Positions 17,256-25,096 of a stretch of 64,000 bases of DNA are shown one piece after another; the stretch's first letter is position 1, and each line of letters opens with the position of its first letter. This DNA comes from Crossiella sp. CA-258035. Lineage in GTDB: Bacteria > Actinomycetota > Actinomycetes > Mycobacteriales > Pseudonocardiaceae. The notes beneath the pieces were generated by a model, which was given only the letters and a program-made list of their open reading frames with translations, did no database searches and had not been told where the DNA came from. Location: positions 7,283,501-7,347,500 of the forward strand of contig NZ_CP116413.1 of NCBI RefSeq assembly GCF_030064675.1. The letters run 5' to 3'. The position numbers and the translations under genes were made by a program.

Positions 17256-17319
17256 TCGAACGTCCGTGCGAATGTCTACCACCACGGCGGACCGATTTGA
17301 AGCATTTCCGGCGTGTCGT

Positions 17320-17335
17320 TCGAACACGCGTTTGA
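17320..17335. promoter_or_regulatory. LexA (SOS) box, one mismatch
   Basis: TCGAAC-ACGC-GTTTGA, one mismatch in the right arm, 62 nt upstream of the lexA start; probable autoregulatory operator. Confidence 0.8.
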
Positions 17336-17360
17336 TCTCGACACGCTGTGCGACTACCGT

Positions 17361-17376
17361 TCGAACCTGAGTTCAC
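17361..17376. promoter_or_regulatory. degenerate third LexA half-site pair
   Basis: TCGAAC-CTGA-GTTCAC keeps the left arm and four of six bases in the right arm; 21 nt before the lexA GTG. It may be a weaker third operator. Confidence 0.55.
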
Positions 17377-17397
17377 CTGGGACTGGAGGGCAACCCC

Positions 17398-18141
17398 GTG
17401 GCACGCGAGACGACCAAGGAGCCTGTTCTTACCGGCGCCGAGCCCGCCACGGCGGGCGAGGCGGCGCGGCGCGCTGAGGTGCACGTGCTACCGGAACCGG
17501 TGTCCGAAGGCGTCGAGCTAGTCGGCCTGACCCCGAGGCAGAGCAAGGTGCTCGAGGTCATCAAGGACTGGCTGGAGCGCTACGGCTACCCGCCCAGCAT
17601 CCGGGAGATCGGCGAGGCGGTCGGCCTGAACTCCACCTCCTCGGTGGCCCACCAGCTGCGCGCGCTGGAGCGCAAGGGCTACCTGCGGCGCGATGCCAAC
17701 CGCCCGCGCGCCTACGGGGTGCGCACGCCGGAGGGCGAGGAGGAGCCGGAGAGCTTCGACCGCCCGAGCCCGACCTACGTGCCGGTCGTCGGCCGCATCG
17801 CCGCCGGTGGCCCGATCCTGGCGGAGGAGTCGGTGGAGGAGGTCTTCCCACTGCCGAAGGAGCTGGTCGGCGAGGGTTCGCTGTTCCTGCTCAAGGTGGT
17901 CGGCGACTCGATGGTGGACGCGGCCATCACCGACGGCGACTGGGTCGCGGTGCGCCAGCAGCCCGACGCGGACAACGGTGACGTGGTGGCCGCGATGATC
18001 GACGGCGAGGCCACGGTGAAGACCTTCAAGCGCCGCGACGGCCACGTCTGGCTGATACCGCACAACCCGGCCTACGAGCCGATCCTGGGCGACGAGGCGA
18101 AGATCCTGGGCAAGGTGGTCGCGGTCCTGCGCCGCCTCTGA
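17398..18141 (+). CDS. lexA: SOS repressor LexA
   Basis: 247 residues from GTG 17398 with GGAGGG upstream. The N-terminal winged HTH is at ~43-105 ([20 protein letters not shown], then [20 protein letters not shown]). Self-cleavage Ala-Gly is at 136-137 in GRIAAGGP. The catalytic serine is S171 in GDSMVDA and the lysine K208 in ATVKTFKR. It represses DNA-damage genes until RecA filaments trigger autocleavage. Likely targets in this window: its own gene, the divergent LysM gene and dinB (45362-46645), all with SOS boxes. A ~35-residue N-terminal extension precedes the HTH, common in Actinobacteria. Confidence 0.97.
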   Translation: MARETTKEPVLTGAEPATAGEAARRAEVHVLPEPVSEGVELVGLTPRQSKVLEVIKDWLERYGYPPSIREIGEAVGLNSTSSVAHQLRALERKGYLRRDANRPRAYGVRTPEGEEEPESFDRPSPTYVPVVGRIAAGGPILAEESVEEVFPLPKELVGEGSLFLLKVVGDSMVDAAITDGDWVAVRQQPDADNGDVVAAMIDGEATVKTFKRRDGHVWLIPHNPAYEPILGDEAKILGKVVAVLRRL

Positions 18142-18159
18142 CCGCCCGAACAGCTGAGC

Positions 18160-18196
18160 CTGAACCCCCGTCCCCGCTCCTGGGGCGGGGGTTCAG
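18160..18196. terminator. bidirectional terminator between lexA and ftsI
   Basis: CTGAACCCCCG...CCCC pairs with GGGGCGGGGGTTCAG across a short loop. The right arm contains the ftsI stop codon, so it can end transcription from both convergent genes. Confidence 0.75.
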
Positions 18197-20103
18197 CGCA
18201 CGATCAGGTTCTGGATCGGGCTGGGCTCCGGCGAGACCGGGATGCGGTAGCGCTGCACCAGGTACGAGGCGATCTCGTGGAACAGCGGGGCTGCCGACTT
18301 GCCGTCCGGCCCGCTCTCGGTGGGCGCGTCCAGCATCAGTCCGACCACGAACCGCGGGTTGTCCGCGGGCACCATGCCAGCGAAGGTGATCCAGTGCTTG
18401 GTGTTGCTGTACCGGCCGTTCTCCACCTGCTGCGCGGTGCCGGTCTTGCCGGAGATCTGGTACCCCTCCAGCGCGGCCGCCGGGCCGGTGCCGCGCAGGT
18501 CCGGCTTGCCGGGCACCTGCTGCACCACCGCGCGCATCATGTCGCGCACCGTCTTGGCCGTCTCCGCCGAGACCACCCGCACGCCGTCCGGGCGCTTCTC
18601 CTCCCGGCGCTGCTTGTCCGGGCCGATCTCCGCGCGCACGATCCGCGGCGGGATGCGCACCCCGTCGTTGGCGATGGCCTGGTACATGCCGGCCATCTGC
18701 AGCACGGTCATGTTCAGGCCCTGACCGATCGGCAGGTTGCCGAAGGTGGACTGCGACCACTGCGAGCGCGGCGGCACCGTGCCCGCCGACTCACCGGGCA
18801 GGCCGATGCCGGTCTTCTTGCCGAGGCCGAACTTGGCCAGCATGTCGGCGTAGCGGTCCTCGCCGATCTCCTTGGCGGTGAGCAGGGTGCCCACGTTGGA
18901 GGACTTGGCCAGCACCCCGGTGAAGGTCATCTTCTCCAGGCCGTGGTCCCAGGCGTCGGAGACGACGTAGCCGGGGTAGTTGAGGCTGCCGGGCACGTTG
19001 AGCACGGTGGTCGGGGTGACCAGCCCGTACTCGATGCCGGCCGCGGCGGTGACGATCTTGTTCACTGAACCGGGCTCGAACGGCGAGGTCACCGCGAACG
19101 GGTTCATCTGTTCCTTGGTCGCGCTGGTGAAGTTCTTCAGGTCGTAGGGCTTGTCATCGGCCAGCGCGTAGACCTCGGCGGTCTTGACGTCCATCACCAC
19201 GGCCGTGCCGTTGCGCGCGCCTGCCCGGCGGACGTAGTCGCTGAGCAGCTGCTGCACGCGATATTGCAGGTCCGCGTCCACGGTCAGCTCCAGGTCGGAG
19301 CCGGGGGTCGGCGGGATCTGCTCGCGCTCGCTGCCCGGGATGACCGCGTCCTCGTTGTTGGCCACGGTGTCCACGATCCGCTTGCCGTTCTTGCCGGTCA
19401 GCAGCTGGTTCCGGTAGGACTCCAGGCCTTCCAGCCCGGCCAGGCGCCCCGGCTTGTCCTCCATCCGCCAGTTCGCGTAGCCGATGACGTCGGCGGCCAG
19501 CGTGCCGCCGGGGTACTGCCGCTCCTCGCGGGACTCCGCGCCGATCTCCGGGAAGGCCTTGGTGATCTCCCTGGCCTTGCCCGGCTCGACGCTGGGCACC
19601 AGCACCACGTACTTGACTTCCCTGCGCAGCTTGTCCAGCAGGTCCTTCTCGTCGACCTGGTCGCCGAGCACCTGCTTCATCTTGGCCGCGATGAGGCGCT
19701 TGCGTTCCTCGCCGTTGGGCACCGGGTCCTTGGTGCCCTTGGCCTTGCCCTCCTCGGCGAACTTGTCCCACTCCTGGTTGATCCGCTGCGGCAGCGCGTA
19801 CAGCGCGCGGACCTGGCTGGAGAAGGCGAGCAGCGCGCTGTTGCGGTCGGTGATCGAGCCGCGCGGGCCGGGCAGCTCCTGCGGGGTGCTGCGCTGGCGG
19901 GACGAGGCGGCGGAGAACTCGGCCGCGTTCACGATCTGCACCTCGACCAGCTTGACCCCGGCCGCCACCAGCGCGACGACCAGCATGAGCCGGCCGACCA
20001 CGGTCCTGGTGCGGTGGTTGCCCATGCCGCCGGGCGGGCGGCTGGACCTGGCGCCGCGGACGGACCGCGGCCGGACCGGGCGGCTCGTGCGCGAACGCTG
20101 CAT
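18193..20103 (-). CDS. ftsI: peptidoglycan D,D-transpeptidase FtsI (PBP3)
   Basis: 636 residues from ATG 20103, overlapping the ftsL stop by 1 nt (TGATG). Short basic cytoplasmic N-terminus, one transmembrane helix (VVGRLMLVVALVAAGVKLVEV), a pedestal domain (TPQELPGPRGSITDRNSALL), then the transpeptidase domain: SVNK (SxxK) in FEPGSVNKIVTA, SSN in AKSSNVGT, and KTG in ISGKTGTAQQ. It cross-links septal peptidoglycan during division. No PASTA repeats. It is the last gene of the mraZ-rsmH-ftsL-ftsI run; murE and the rest of a normal dcw cluster do not follow. Confidence 0.95.
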   Translation of the reverse strand: MQRSRTSRPVRPRSVRGARSSRPPGGMGNHRTRTVVGRLMLVVALVAAGVKLVEVQIVNAAEFSAASSRQRSTPQELPGPRGSITDRNSALLAFSSQVRALYALPQRINQEWDKFAEEGKAKGTKDPVPNGEERKRLIAAKMKQVLGDQVDEKDLLDKLRREVKYVVLVPSVEPGKAREITKAFPEIGAESREERQYPGGTLAADVIGYANWRMEDKPGRLAGLEGLESYRNQLLTGKNGKRIVDTVANNEDAVIPGSEREQIPPTPGSDLELTVDADLQYRVQQLLSDYVRRAGARNGTAVVMDVKTAEVYALADDKPYDLKNFTSATKEQMNPFAVTSPFEPGSVNKIVTAAAGIEYGLVTPTTVLNVPGSLNYPGYVVSDAWDHGLEKMTFTGVLAKSSNVGTLLTAKEIGEDRYADMLAKFGLGKKTGIGLPGESAGTVPPRSQWSQSTFGNLPIGQGLNMTVLQMAGMYQAIANDGVRIPPRIVRAEIGPDKQRREEKRPDGVRVVSAETAKTVRDMMRAVVQQVPGKPDLRGTGPAAALEGYQISGKTGTAQQVENGRYSNTKHWITFAGMVPADNPRFVVGLMLDAPTESGPDGKSAAPLFHEIASYLVQRYRIPVSPEPSPIQNLIVR

Positions 20104-20750
20104 CAGCCCGCTCCTCCTGGCTGCTCGCCCTGCTGCTGGCCGCCCTGTTGCTGACCACCCTGCGCGCCATCGGCGGGCTGGCCCTGCCCCTGCGGGTTCT
20201 GCGCGGGCGGCTCCTGCGCCGGCGTGTTCTGCTCCGGCGGCGGGCTCTGCGCCGAGGAGTTCGGCTGCTGCCGGGACTGCGGCTTGACCGCCTTCGGCTC
20301 GCCGACCACGCCCCAGCTGCCATCCGGCTTCTGCACCAGCATCGCCGGGTCGATCGCGGGCACCAGGCCCATCTCGCGCGCCTTGCGGTCCAGCTCGGCC
20401 GGGGACTCCTTGGTCGCCACCTCGCGGCGCAGCAGCTCGACCAGCTCGGCCTGGGCGCGGGCGTCCTTCTTGATCTGCTCCAGCTTCACCGAGTCGGCGG
20501 CCGCGGCCGTGGTCAGCCACAGCGAGGTGACCAGGCCGATGCCCAGCAGGGACATCACCATGAGCACGAACGGCGCGCGGAAGCCGGTGGCGGCGGCGCG
20601 TTCCTGCACCGGGCGCAGCCAGCGGTCCTTGCGCTGCTCGCGGCGGGCGTAGGCGCGCTCGGCCGCGGTGGAGCGACCGCGGTCGCCGGGGTTGACCGGA
20701 GCCTGGTGCTCCGGGAGTTCGGGCGGGGTCTGCCGTGCTGGTGCGGTCAT
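20103..20750 (-). CDS. ftsL: FtsL-like septum-formation protein
   Basis: 215 residues, starting ATG 20750 inside the rsmH stop (ATGA). The cytoplasmic basic N-terminus (~60 residues) is followed by one transmembrane helix ([20 protein letters not shown]) and a coiled-coil-like stretch ([20 protein letters not shown]) with the FtsL/DivIC signature [12 protein letters not shown]. The C-terminal ~70 residues are Gln/Pro/Gly-rich low complexity, longer than usual. Position between rsmH and ftsI supports the call. It would bridge FtsB/FtsQ and the FtsW-FtsI synthase at the septum. Confidence 0.88.
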   Translation of the reverse strand: MTAPARQTPPELPEHQAPVNPGDRGRSTAAERAYARREQRKDRWLRPVQERAAATGFRAPFVLMVMSLLGIGLVTSLWLTTAAAADSVKLEQIKKDARAQAELVELLRREVATKESPAELDRKAREMGLVPAIDPAMLVQKPDGSWGVVGEPKAVKPQSRQQPNSSAQSPPPEQNTPAQEPPAQNPQGQGQPADGAQGGQQQGGQQQGEQPGGAG

Positions 20751-21703
20751 GTCGCCTCCCTGATCCGCTCCGCGGCGCGCAGCCGCACCGAGGCGGCCCT
20801 CGGGTTGACCGCCACCTCCTGCTCACTGGCCTGTTCGGAGCCGCGGGTGAGCAGCCGCAGCTCGGGTCCGTGGCCGGGCAGCTCCACCGGCAGGCCCTGC
20901 GGGGTGGTCGAGGTGGCGCGTTCGACCAGCACCCGCTTGACGATCTTGTCTTCCAGCGACTGGAAGGACATCACCGCGATCCGGCCGCCGAGCACCAGCG
21001 CGTCGACCGCGGCCGGGATGGCCCGGCGCAGCACGTCCAGCTCGGCGTTGACCTCGATGCGCAGCGCCTGGAAGGTCCGCTTGGCCGGGTGGCCGCCGGT
21101 GCGCCGGGTGGCCGCCGGGACCGCCGCGTACAGCAGGTCCACCAGGCGTCCACTCGTGGTGAACGGCTCCTTCTCCCGTTCGCGCACGATGGCTGAGGCG
21201 ATCTTGCCCGCGAACCGCTCCTCGCCGTAGTCGCGCAGGATCCTGGCCAGGTCACCGTGGCCGTAGGTGTTGAGGATGTCCGCCGCGGTGATCGGGCCGC
21301 TCGGGTCCATCCGCATGTCCAGCGGCGAGTCCCTGGAGTAGGCGAAGCCGCGCTCCACCGCGTCCAGCTGCAGCGAGGACACGCCGCAGTCGAAGAGCAC
21401 TCCGTGCACGCGCGGTATACCGAGATCGAGCAGGACCTCGGGCAGCTCGTCGTATACGGCGTGCACAAGATGGGTACGCGCGTTGTATGCAGCGAGTCTC
21501 TCACCGGCGAGCTTGAGCGCCTGGGTGTCCCGGTCCAGGCCGATCAGCGTCAGCCGGGGGTGCGCGGCGAGCAGTGCCTCCGAGTGCCCGCCGAGGCCGA
21601 GGGTGGCGTCGACGACCACCGCTCCCGGTTCGCTCAGCGCGGGCGCGAGCAGCTCAAGCGTGCGGTCCAACAGCACCGACACGTGTTGCGGCTGCCCGGT
21701 CAT
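20747..21703 (-). CDS. rsmH: 16S rRNA (cytosine(1402)-N(4))-methyltransferase RsmH
   Basis: 318 residues from ATG 21703 (GAGAGG about 11 nt upstream; GTG 21712 is too close to it). SAM-binding motif [17 protein letters not shown], then [54 protein letters not shown] and the terminal [12 protein letters not shown] are all hallmark RsmH (MraW) segments. It methylates N4 of C1402 in the 16S rRNA decoding centre. Overlaps ftsL by 4 nt. Confidence 0.96.
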   Translation of the reverse strand: MTGQPQHVSVLLDRTLELLAPALSEPGAVVVDATLGLGGHSEALLAAHPRLTLIGLDRDTQALKLAGERLAAYNARTHLVHAVYDELPEVLLDLGIPRVHGVLFDCGVSSLQLDAVERGFAYSRDSPLDMRMDPSGPITAADILNTYGHGDLARILRDYGEERFAGKIASAIVREREKEPFTTSGRLVDLLYAAVPAATRRTGGHPAKRTFQALRIEVNAELDVLRRAIPAAVDALVLGGRIAVMSFQSLEDKIVKRVLVERATSTTPQGLPVELPGHGPELRLLTRGSEQASEQEVAVNPRAASVRLRAAERIREAT

Positions 21704-21877
21704 GGCGGTCACTACCTCTCTTACCCGCCCATGCGCGACAAGCAGGTGCCTGGAACGTCTCCCGGATGCCGCCAGGTCCCCGCCCGCCCGTCGCACCTGG
21801 TGCCGGGGAAGGTGCACCAGGGTCGAAAGCCGAGCGGACCGAGGCCAAGCCGCATCCGAATGCCTCACGCACGTCTT

Positions 21878-22309
21878 CTAGAAGACTCCGGGGAGCACCT
21901 CCTCGCGTGCCTGCGCGTAGCTGTCCTCGTGTTCTTCGAGGTAGCGCTCCCAGGCGGTGGCGTCCCAGATCTCCAGCCGGTTGATCGCCCCGATGACCAC
22001 GCACTCCTTGGTCAGCGAGGCATAGCGCCGCAGTTCCGGCGTGATCGAGATCCGGCCCTGCGAGTCAGGACGCTGCTCGTCCGTGCCGGCGAACAGGTAG
22101 CGCTGGTACGCGCGGACCGCCTCGTTGGTGAACGGCGCCTCGGCCACCTTCCGCGCCATCTGCTCGAACTCCGCTCGCGGGAAGACGAACAGGCAGTGGT
22201 CCTGGCCCTTGGTGAGCATCAGACCCCCCGCGAGTGCGTCCCGGAACTTCGCCGGCAGGGTGAGCCGCCCCTTGTCGTCGAGCTTTGGGCTGTGGGTACC
22301 GAGGAACAT
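21878..22309 (-). CDS. mraZ: transcriptional regulator MraZ
   Basis: 143 residues from ATG 22309 (GGGAGG about 8 nt upstream). Two SpoVT/AbrB-like repeats: [20 protein letters not shown] with KFRD, and [22 protein letters not shown]-binding regulator that heads and controls the dcw operon. Its own operator array lies at 22363-22399. About 170 nt separate it from rsmH. Confidence 0.96.
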   Translation of the reverse strand: MFLGTHSPKLDDKGRLTLPAKFRDALAGGLMLTKGQDHCLFVFPRAEFEQMARKVAEAPFTNEAVRAYQRYLFAGTDEQRPDSQGRISITPELRRYASLTKECVVIGAINRLEIWDATAWERYLEEHEDSYAQAREEVLPGVF

Positions 22310-22362
22310 CGGCAACGCACCTCCCAACCGACCCGACGGGACCGGCAGCGGGGCCCCCGTTT

Positions 22363-22399
22363 GCCCCACCGGCCGCCACAGTACCCCACTTTCCTCCAC
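22363..22399 (-). promoter_or_regulatory. MraZ operator: four GTGGNG repeats at 10-nt spacing
   Basis: On the reverse strand the sequence reads GTGGAG, GTGGGG, GTGGCG, GTGGGG, each starting exactly 10 nt after the last. This is the known MraZ box pattern (tandem GTGG[A/G]G repeats with 10-nt period), located 54-90 nt upstream of the mraZ start, consistent with autoregulation. Confidence 0.88.
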
Positions 22400-22728
22400 A
22401 GTCAACGCGAAACGGGCCCGTTGTCCCCCGGGTGTGTCGACGTTTTCGCAGGAAGAGGGCGGTGGGTGTGCGTGGGGCCCGGTGGGGGGACCTGCCCGGA
22501 GAGGCAGCCGGAGCGGGTGGAAACAACAGCCATCCGATCACCCTCCGCCCACGAATCCGGGCCGGAAGAGCAACCAGTTGGCCTATCGGCCGTCCACGGT
22601 GGTGAGAAGTGGGGGACGATGTGGGGCACCAGGTGTGCGGTATGACTGACCCCGACCGGTAGGTCCCTTAGCCCGGTTTTGACAGACTGCGTGGCAGGCT
22701 GCCGCATAAGGTCTCAGCAGGAGGACGT
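22400..22728. other. divergent promoter region, mraZ / MoxR operon
   Basis: About 330 nt without a gene between the MraZ operator and the MoxR gene. On the forward strand TTGACA (22679-22684) followed about 19-20 nt later by CATAAG could be the promoter for the MoxR operon, although the spacing is longer than ideal. No other element recognised. Confidence 0.4.
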
Positions 22729-23811
22729 GTGACGCCCAGTACCCAGCCCGCCGCACTATCCGGCCATCAGTACGGCGAGGACGGGACCGCGGTCAGTCCG
22801 CGTGAGGTCGGCGGGTTGCCGGAGCTCCACGCCACCGCCTCGCGGATCGCGGCCAACGTCGAACGGGTGCTGGTCGGCAAGCCGGAAGTGGTGCGGATCG
22901 CGCTGGTCACCCTGCTCGCCGAGGGCCACCTGCTGGTCGAGGACGTGCCGGGGGTCGGCAAGACCTCGCTGGCCAAGGCGCTGGCCCGGTCCATCGACTG
23001 CTCGGTCAGCCGGATCCAGTTCACCCCGGACCTGCTGCCCAGCGACATCACCGGCGTGTCCATCTTCAACCGCCAGAACAGCGAGTTCGAGTTCCGGCCC
23101 GGCCCGGTCTTCGCCAACATCGTGGTCGGCGACGAGATCAACCGCGCCTCCCCGAAGACCCAGTCCGCCCTGCTGGAGTGCATGGAGGAACACCAGGTCA
23201 CGGTGGACGGCCGCAGCTACACCCTGGACTCGCCGTTCATGGTCATCGCCACCCAGAACCCGGTGGAGATGGAGGGCACCTACGCCCTGCCCGAGGCCCA
23301 GCGCGACCGGTTCACCGCCAGGGTCTCCATTGGCTACCCCGACCCGCAGGCCGAGCTGGCCATGGTCGACGAGCACGCCGGGCACGACCCGATGGCCGAC
23401 CTCAAGCCGGTCTCCGACGCCGAACGGGTGCGCCAGCTCGTCGCCACCGTTCGCGAGGTTCATCTCTCGCCGGAGATCCGGCGTTACACCGTGGAGCTGG
23501 TCTCGGCCACCCGCCGCCTGCCCGAGCTGCGCCTGGGCGCCTCGCCGCGCTCGACCCTGCACCTGGTGCGAGCCGCGCGGGCGCAGGCCGCGCTGTCCGG
23601 GCGCGAGTTCGTGGTGCCCGACGACGTGCACGCGGTGGCCGTGCCGGTGCTGGCGCACCGCCTGGTGCTCACCGCCGAGGCGCAGGCCGCCCGCCGCTCC
23701 CCCGCCGACCTGGTCCGCGGGCTGGTGCAGCGGGTGCCGGTGCCGCAGGGTCCGGGCAACAGCCAGGGCCAGAGCCAGCAGTGGCACGCGGGCCTGCGCG
23801 GAGCCAGGTGA
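22729..23811 (+). CDS. MoxR-family AAA+ ATPase
   Basis: 360 residues from GTG 22729 with AGGAGG upstream. Walker A GVGKTSLAKALAR, then the MoxR signature FTPDLLPSDITGVSIFN, Walker B and sensor elements (VVGDEINRASPKTQSALLEC, VIATQNPVEMEGTYALPEAQ), and the lid domain GASPRSTLHLVRAARAQAAL. MoxR ATPases act as chaperones, often with a VWA or DUF58 partner. Here the DUF58 and transglutaminase genes follow at once, the common three-gene arrangement. The cellular role of this trio is not established. Confidence 0.94.
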   Translation: MTPSTQPAALSGHQYGEDGTAVSPREVGGLPELHATASRIAANVERVLVGKPEVVRIALVTLLAEGHLLVEDVPGVGKTSLAKALARSIDCSVSRIQFTPDLLPSDITGVSIFNRQNSEFEFRPGPVFANIVVGDEINRASPKTQSALLECMEEHQVTVDGRSYTLDSPFMVIATQNPVEMEGTYALPEAQRDRFTARVSIGYPDPQAELAMVDEHAGHDPMADLKPVSDAERVRQLVATVREVHLSPEIRRYTVELVSATRRLPELRLGASPRSTLHLVRAARAQAALSGREFVVPDDVHAVAVPVLAHRLVLTAEAQAARRSPADLVRGLVQRVPVPQGPGNSQGQSQQWHAGLRGAR

Positions 23812-23814
23812 TCC

Positions 23815-25086
23815 ATGGGCGTGTTGGCGGGACTGACCACCAGGGGCCGATGCCTGCTCGCCGCCGGACTCGCCGCCGCGCTGTGCGCGCTGCTGCTCGA
23901 CGAACGTGACCTGCTGCGGATCGCGGTGTTCGTGGTCGCGCTGCCGATCATCGCCGCGGTGATGGCGGCCAACGCCCGGATCGGCCTGGCCGCGCTGCGC
24001 CACCTGGTGCCGGAGCGGGTGCCGGTGGGCACCAGCTCCGAGGTCCGCCTCGAGGTGCGCAGCTCGGGACGGCTGCCGGCGGGCGGGCTGATGCTGGAGG
24101 ACGGCGTGCCCTACGCCCTTGGCAACAAGCCGAGGTTCGTGGTGGAGCGGCTGCCCCGGCGCAGCGCCGCGGTGCTGCGCTACCCGCTGCAGCCGGTGAT
24201 GCGCGGCGTGCACCAGCTGGGCCCGCTGCGGGCCAGGGTCACCGACCCGTTCGGGCTGGCCGAGTTCGAGCGCGAGCTCGGCGGGCGCAGCAGGCTGGTG
24301 GTGGTGCCCAAGGTGGTCGCGCTGACCGGGCTGCCGCACGGCTCCGGCATGGGGGCCGGCGATGACGGCGCGGTGCGGCTGCGGGCCGGGCAGGGCGAGG
24401 ACGACGCGATCATCCGGCAGTACCGGCACGGCGACGACCTGCGCAAGGTGCACTGGAAGTCGACCGCGCGGCGGGACGAGCTGATGGTGCGGGTGGAGGA
24501 GAGCCCGTGGCACGGCGGCGTCTCGGTGCTGCTGGACACCAGGGCCGCCGCGCACCGCGGCAACGGCCCGACCTCCAGCCTGGAATGGGCGATCTCGCTG
24601 GCCGCGAGCATCTGCCTGCACCTGCACAAGCACGGCCAGCACGTGCGGCTGGGCACCGAGGAGGGCGTGCTGCTGGCCGGCGGCTCCGCCTCGGCGGGCC
24701 TCAGCGACGTGCCGGTGCTGGACGCGCTGGCCGCGCTGCACCCGGCGCACCGCGCGCAGCTGGCGGTCACCGGCGACCCCGGCGCAGGCCGGGAGATGAT
24801 CGCGGTGCTGGGCGATGTGACCCCGGCCGCGGTGGCCGAGCTGGTGCGCTTCCGGCCGCGCGGGGTGCGCAGCCTGGCGGTGCTGCTGGACGTCAACGGG
24901 TGGGCCAGCGCGCGCGAGGAGCGGGGCGCCGACCCGCAGGACGCGCTGCGGCTGCTCACCTCGGCCGGCTGGGGCGCGGTGGTGGCCCGGCCGGAGCAGG
25001 GCATGGCCGCGGTGTGGTCGCTGTTGTGCAACACCGTGCCGGACCGGATGTCCAGCGGCCACGTGGCCGGCGCTGGGCCGTGGTGA
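23815..25086 (+). CDS. DUF58 domain protein (MoxR partner)
   Basis: 423 residues from ATG 23815, 3 nt after the MoxR gene. Two N-terminal transmembrane helices (CLLAAGLAAALCALLL and LLRIAVFVVALPIIAAVMAA), an extracytoplasmic-like beta domain, and the DUF58 signature DDAIIRQYRHGDDLRKVHWK with STARRDELMVR. A VWA-like fold occupies the C-terminus. Likely to form a functional unit with the MoxR ATPase and the following transglutaminase. Confidence 0.92.
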   Translation: MGVLAGLTTRGRCLLAAGLAAALCALLLDERDLLRIAVFVVALPIIAAVMAANARIGLAALRHLVPERVPVGTSSEVRLEVRSSGRLPAGGLMLEDGVPYALGNKPRFVVERLPRRSAAVLRYPLQPVMRGVHQLGPLRARVTDPFGLAEFERELGGRSRLVVVPKVVALTGLPHGSGMGAGDDGAVRLRAGQGEDDAIIRQYRHGDDLRKVHWKSTARRDELMVRVEESPWHGGVSVLLDTRAAAHRGNGPTSSLEWAISLAASICLHLHKHGQHVRLGTEEGVLLAGGSASAGLSDVPVLDALAALHPAHRAQLAVTGDPGAGREMIAVLGDVTPAAVAELVRFRPRGVRSLAVLLDVNGWASAREERGADPQDALRLLTSAGWGAVVARPEQGMAAVWSLLCNTVPDRMSSGHVAGAGPW

Positions 25087-25096
25087 GCGAGGGTTG

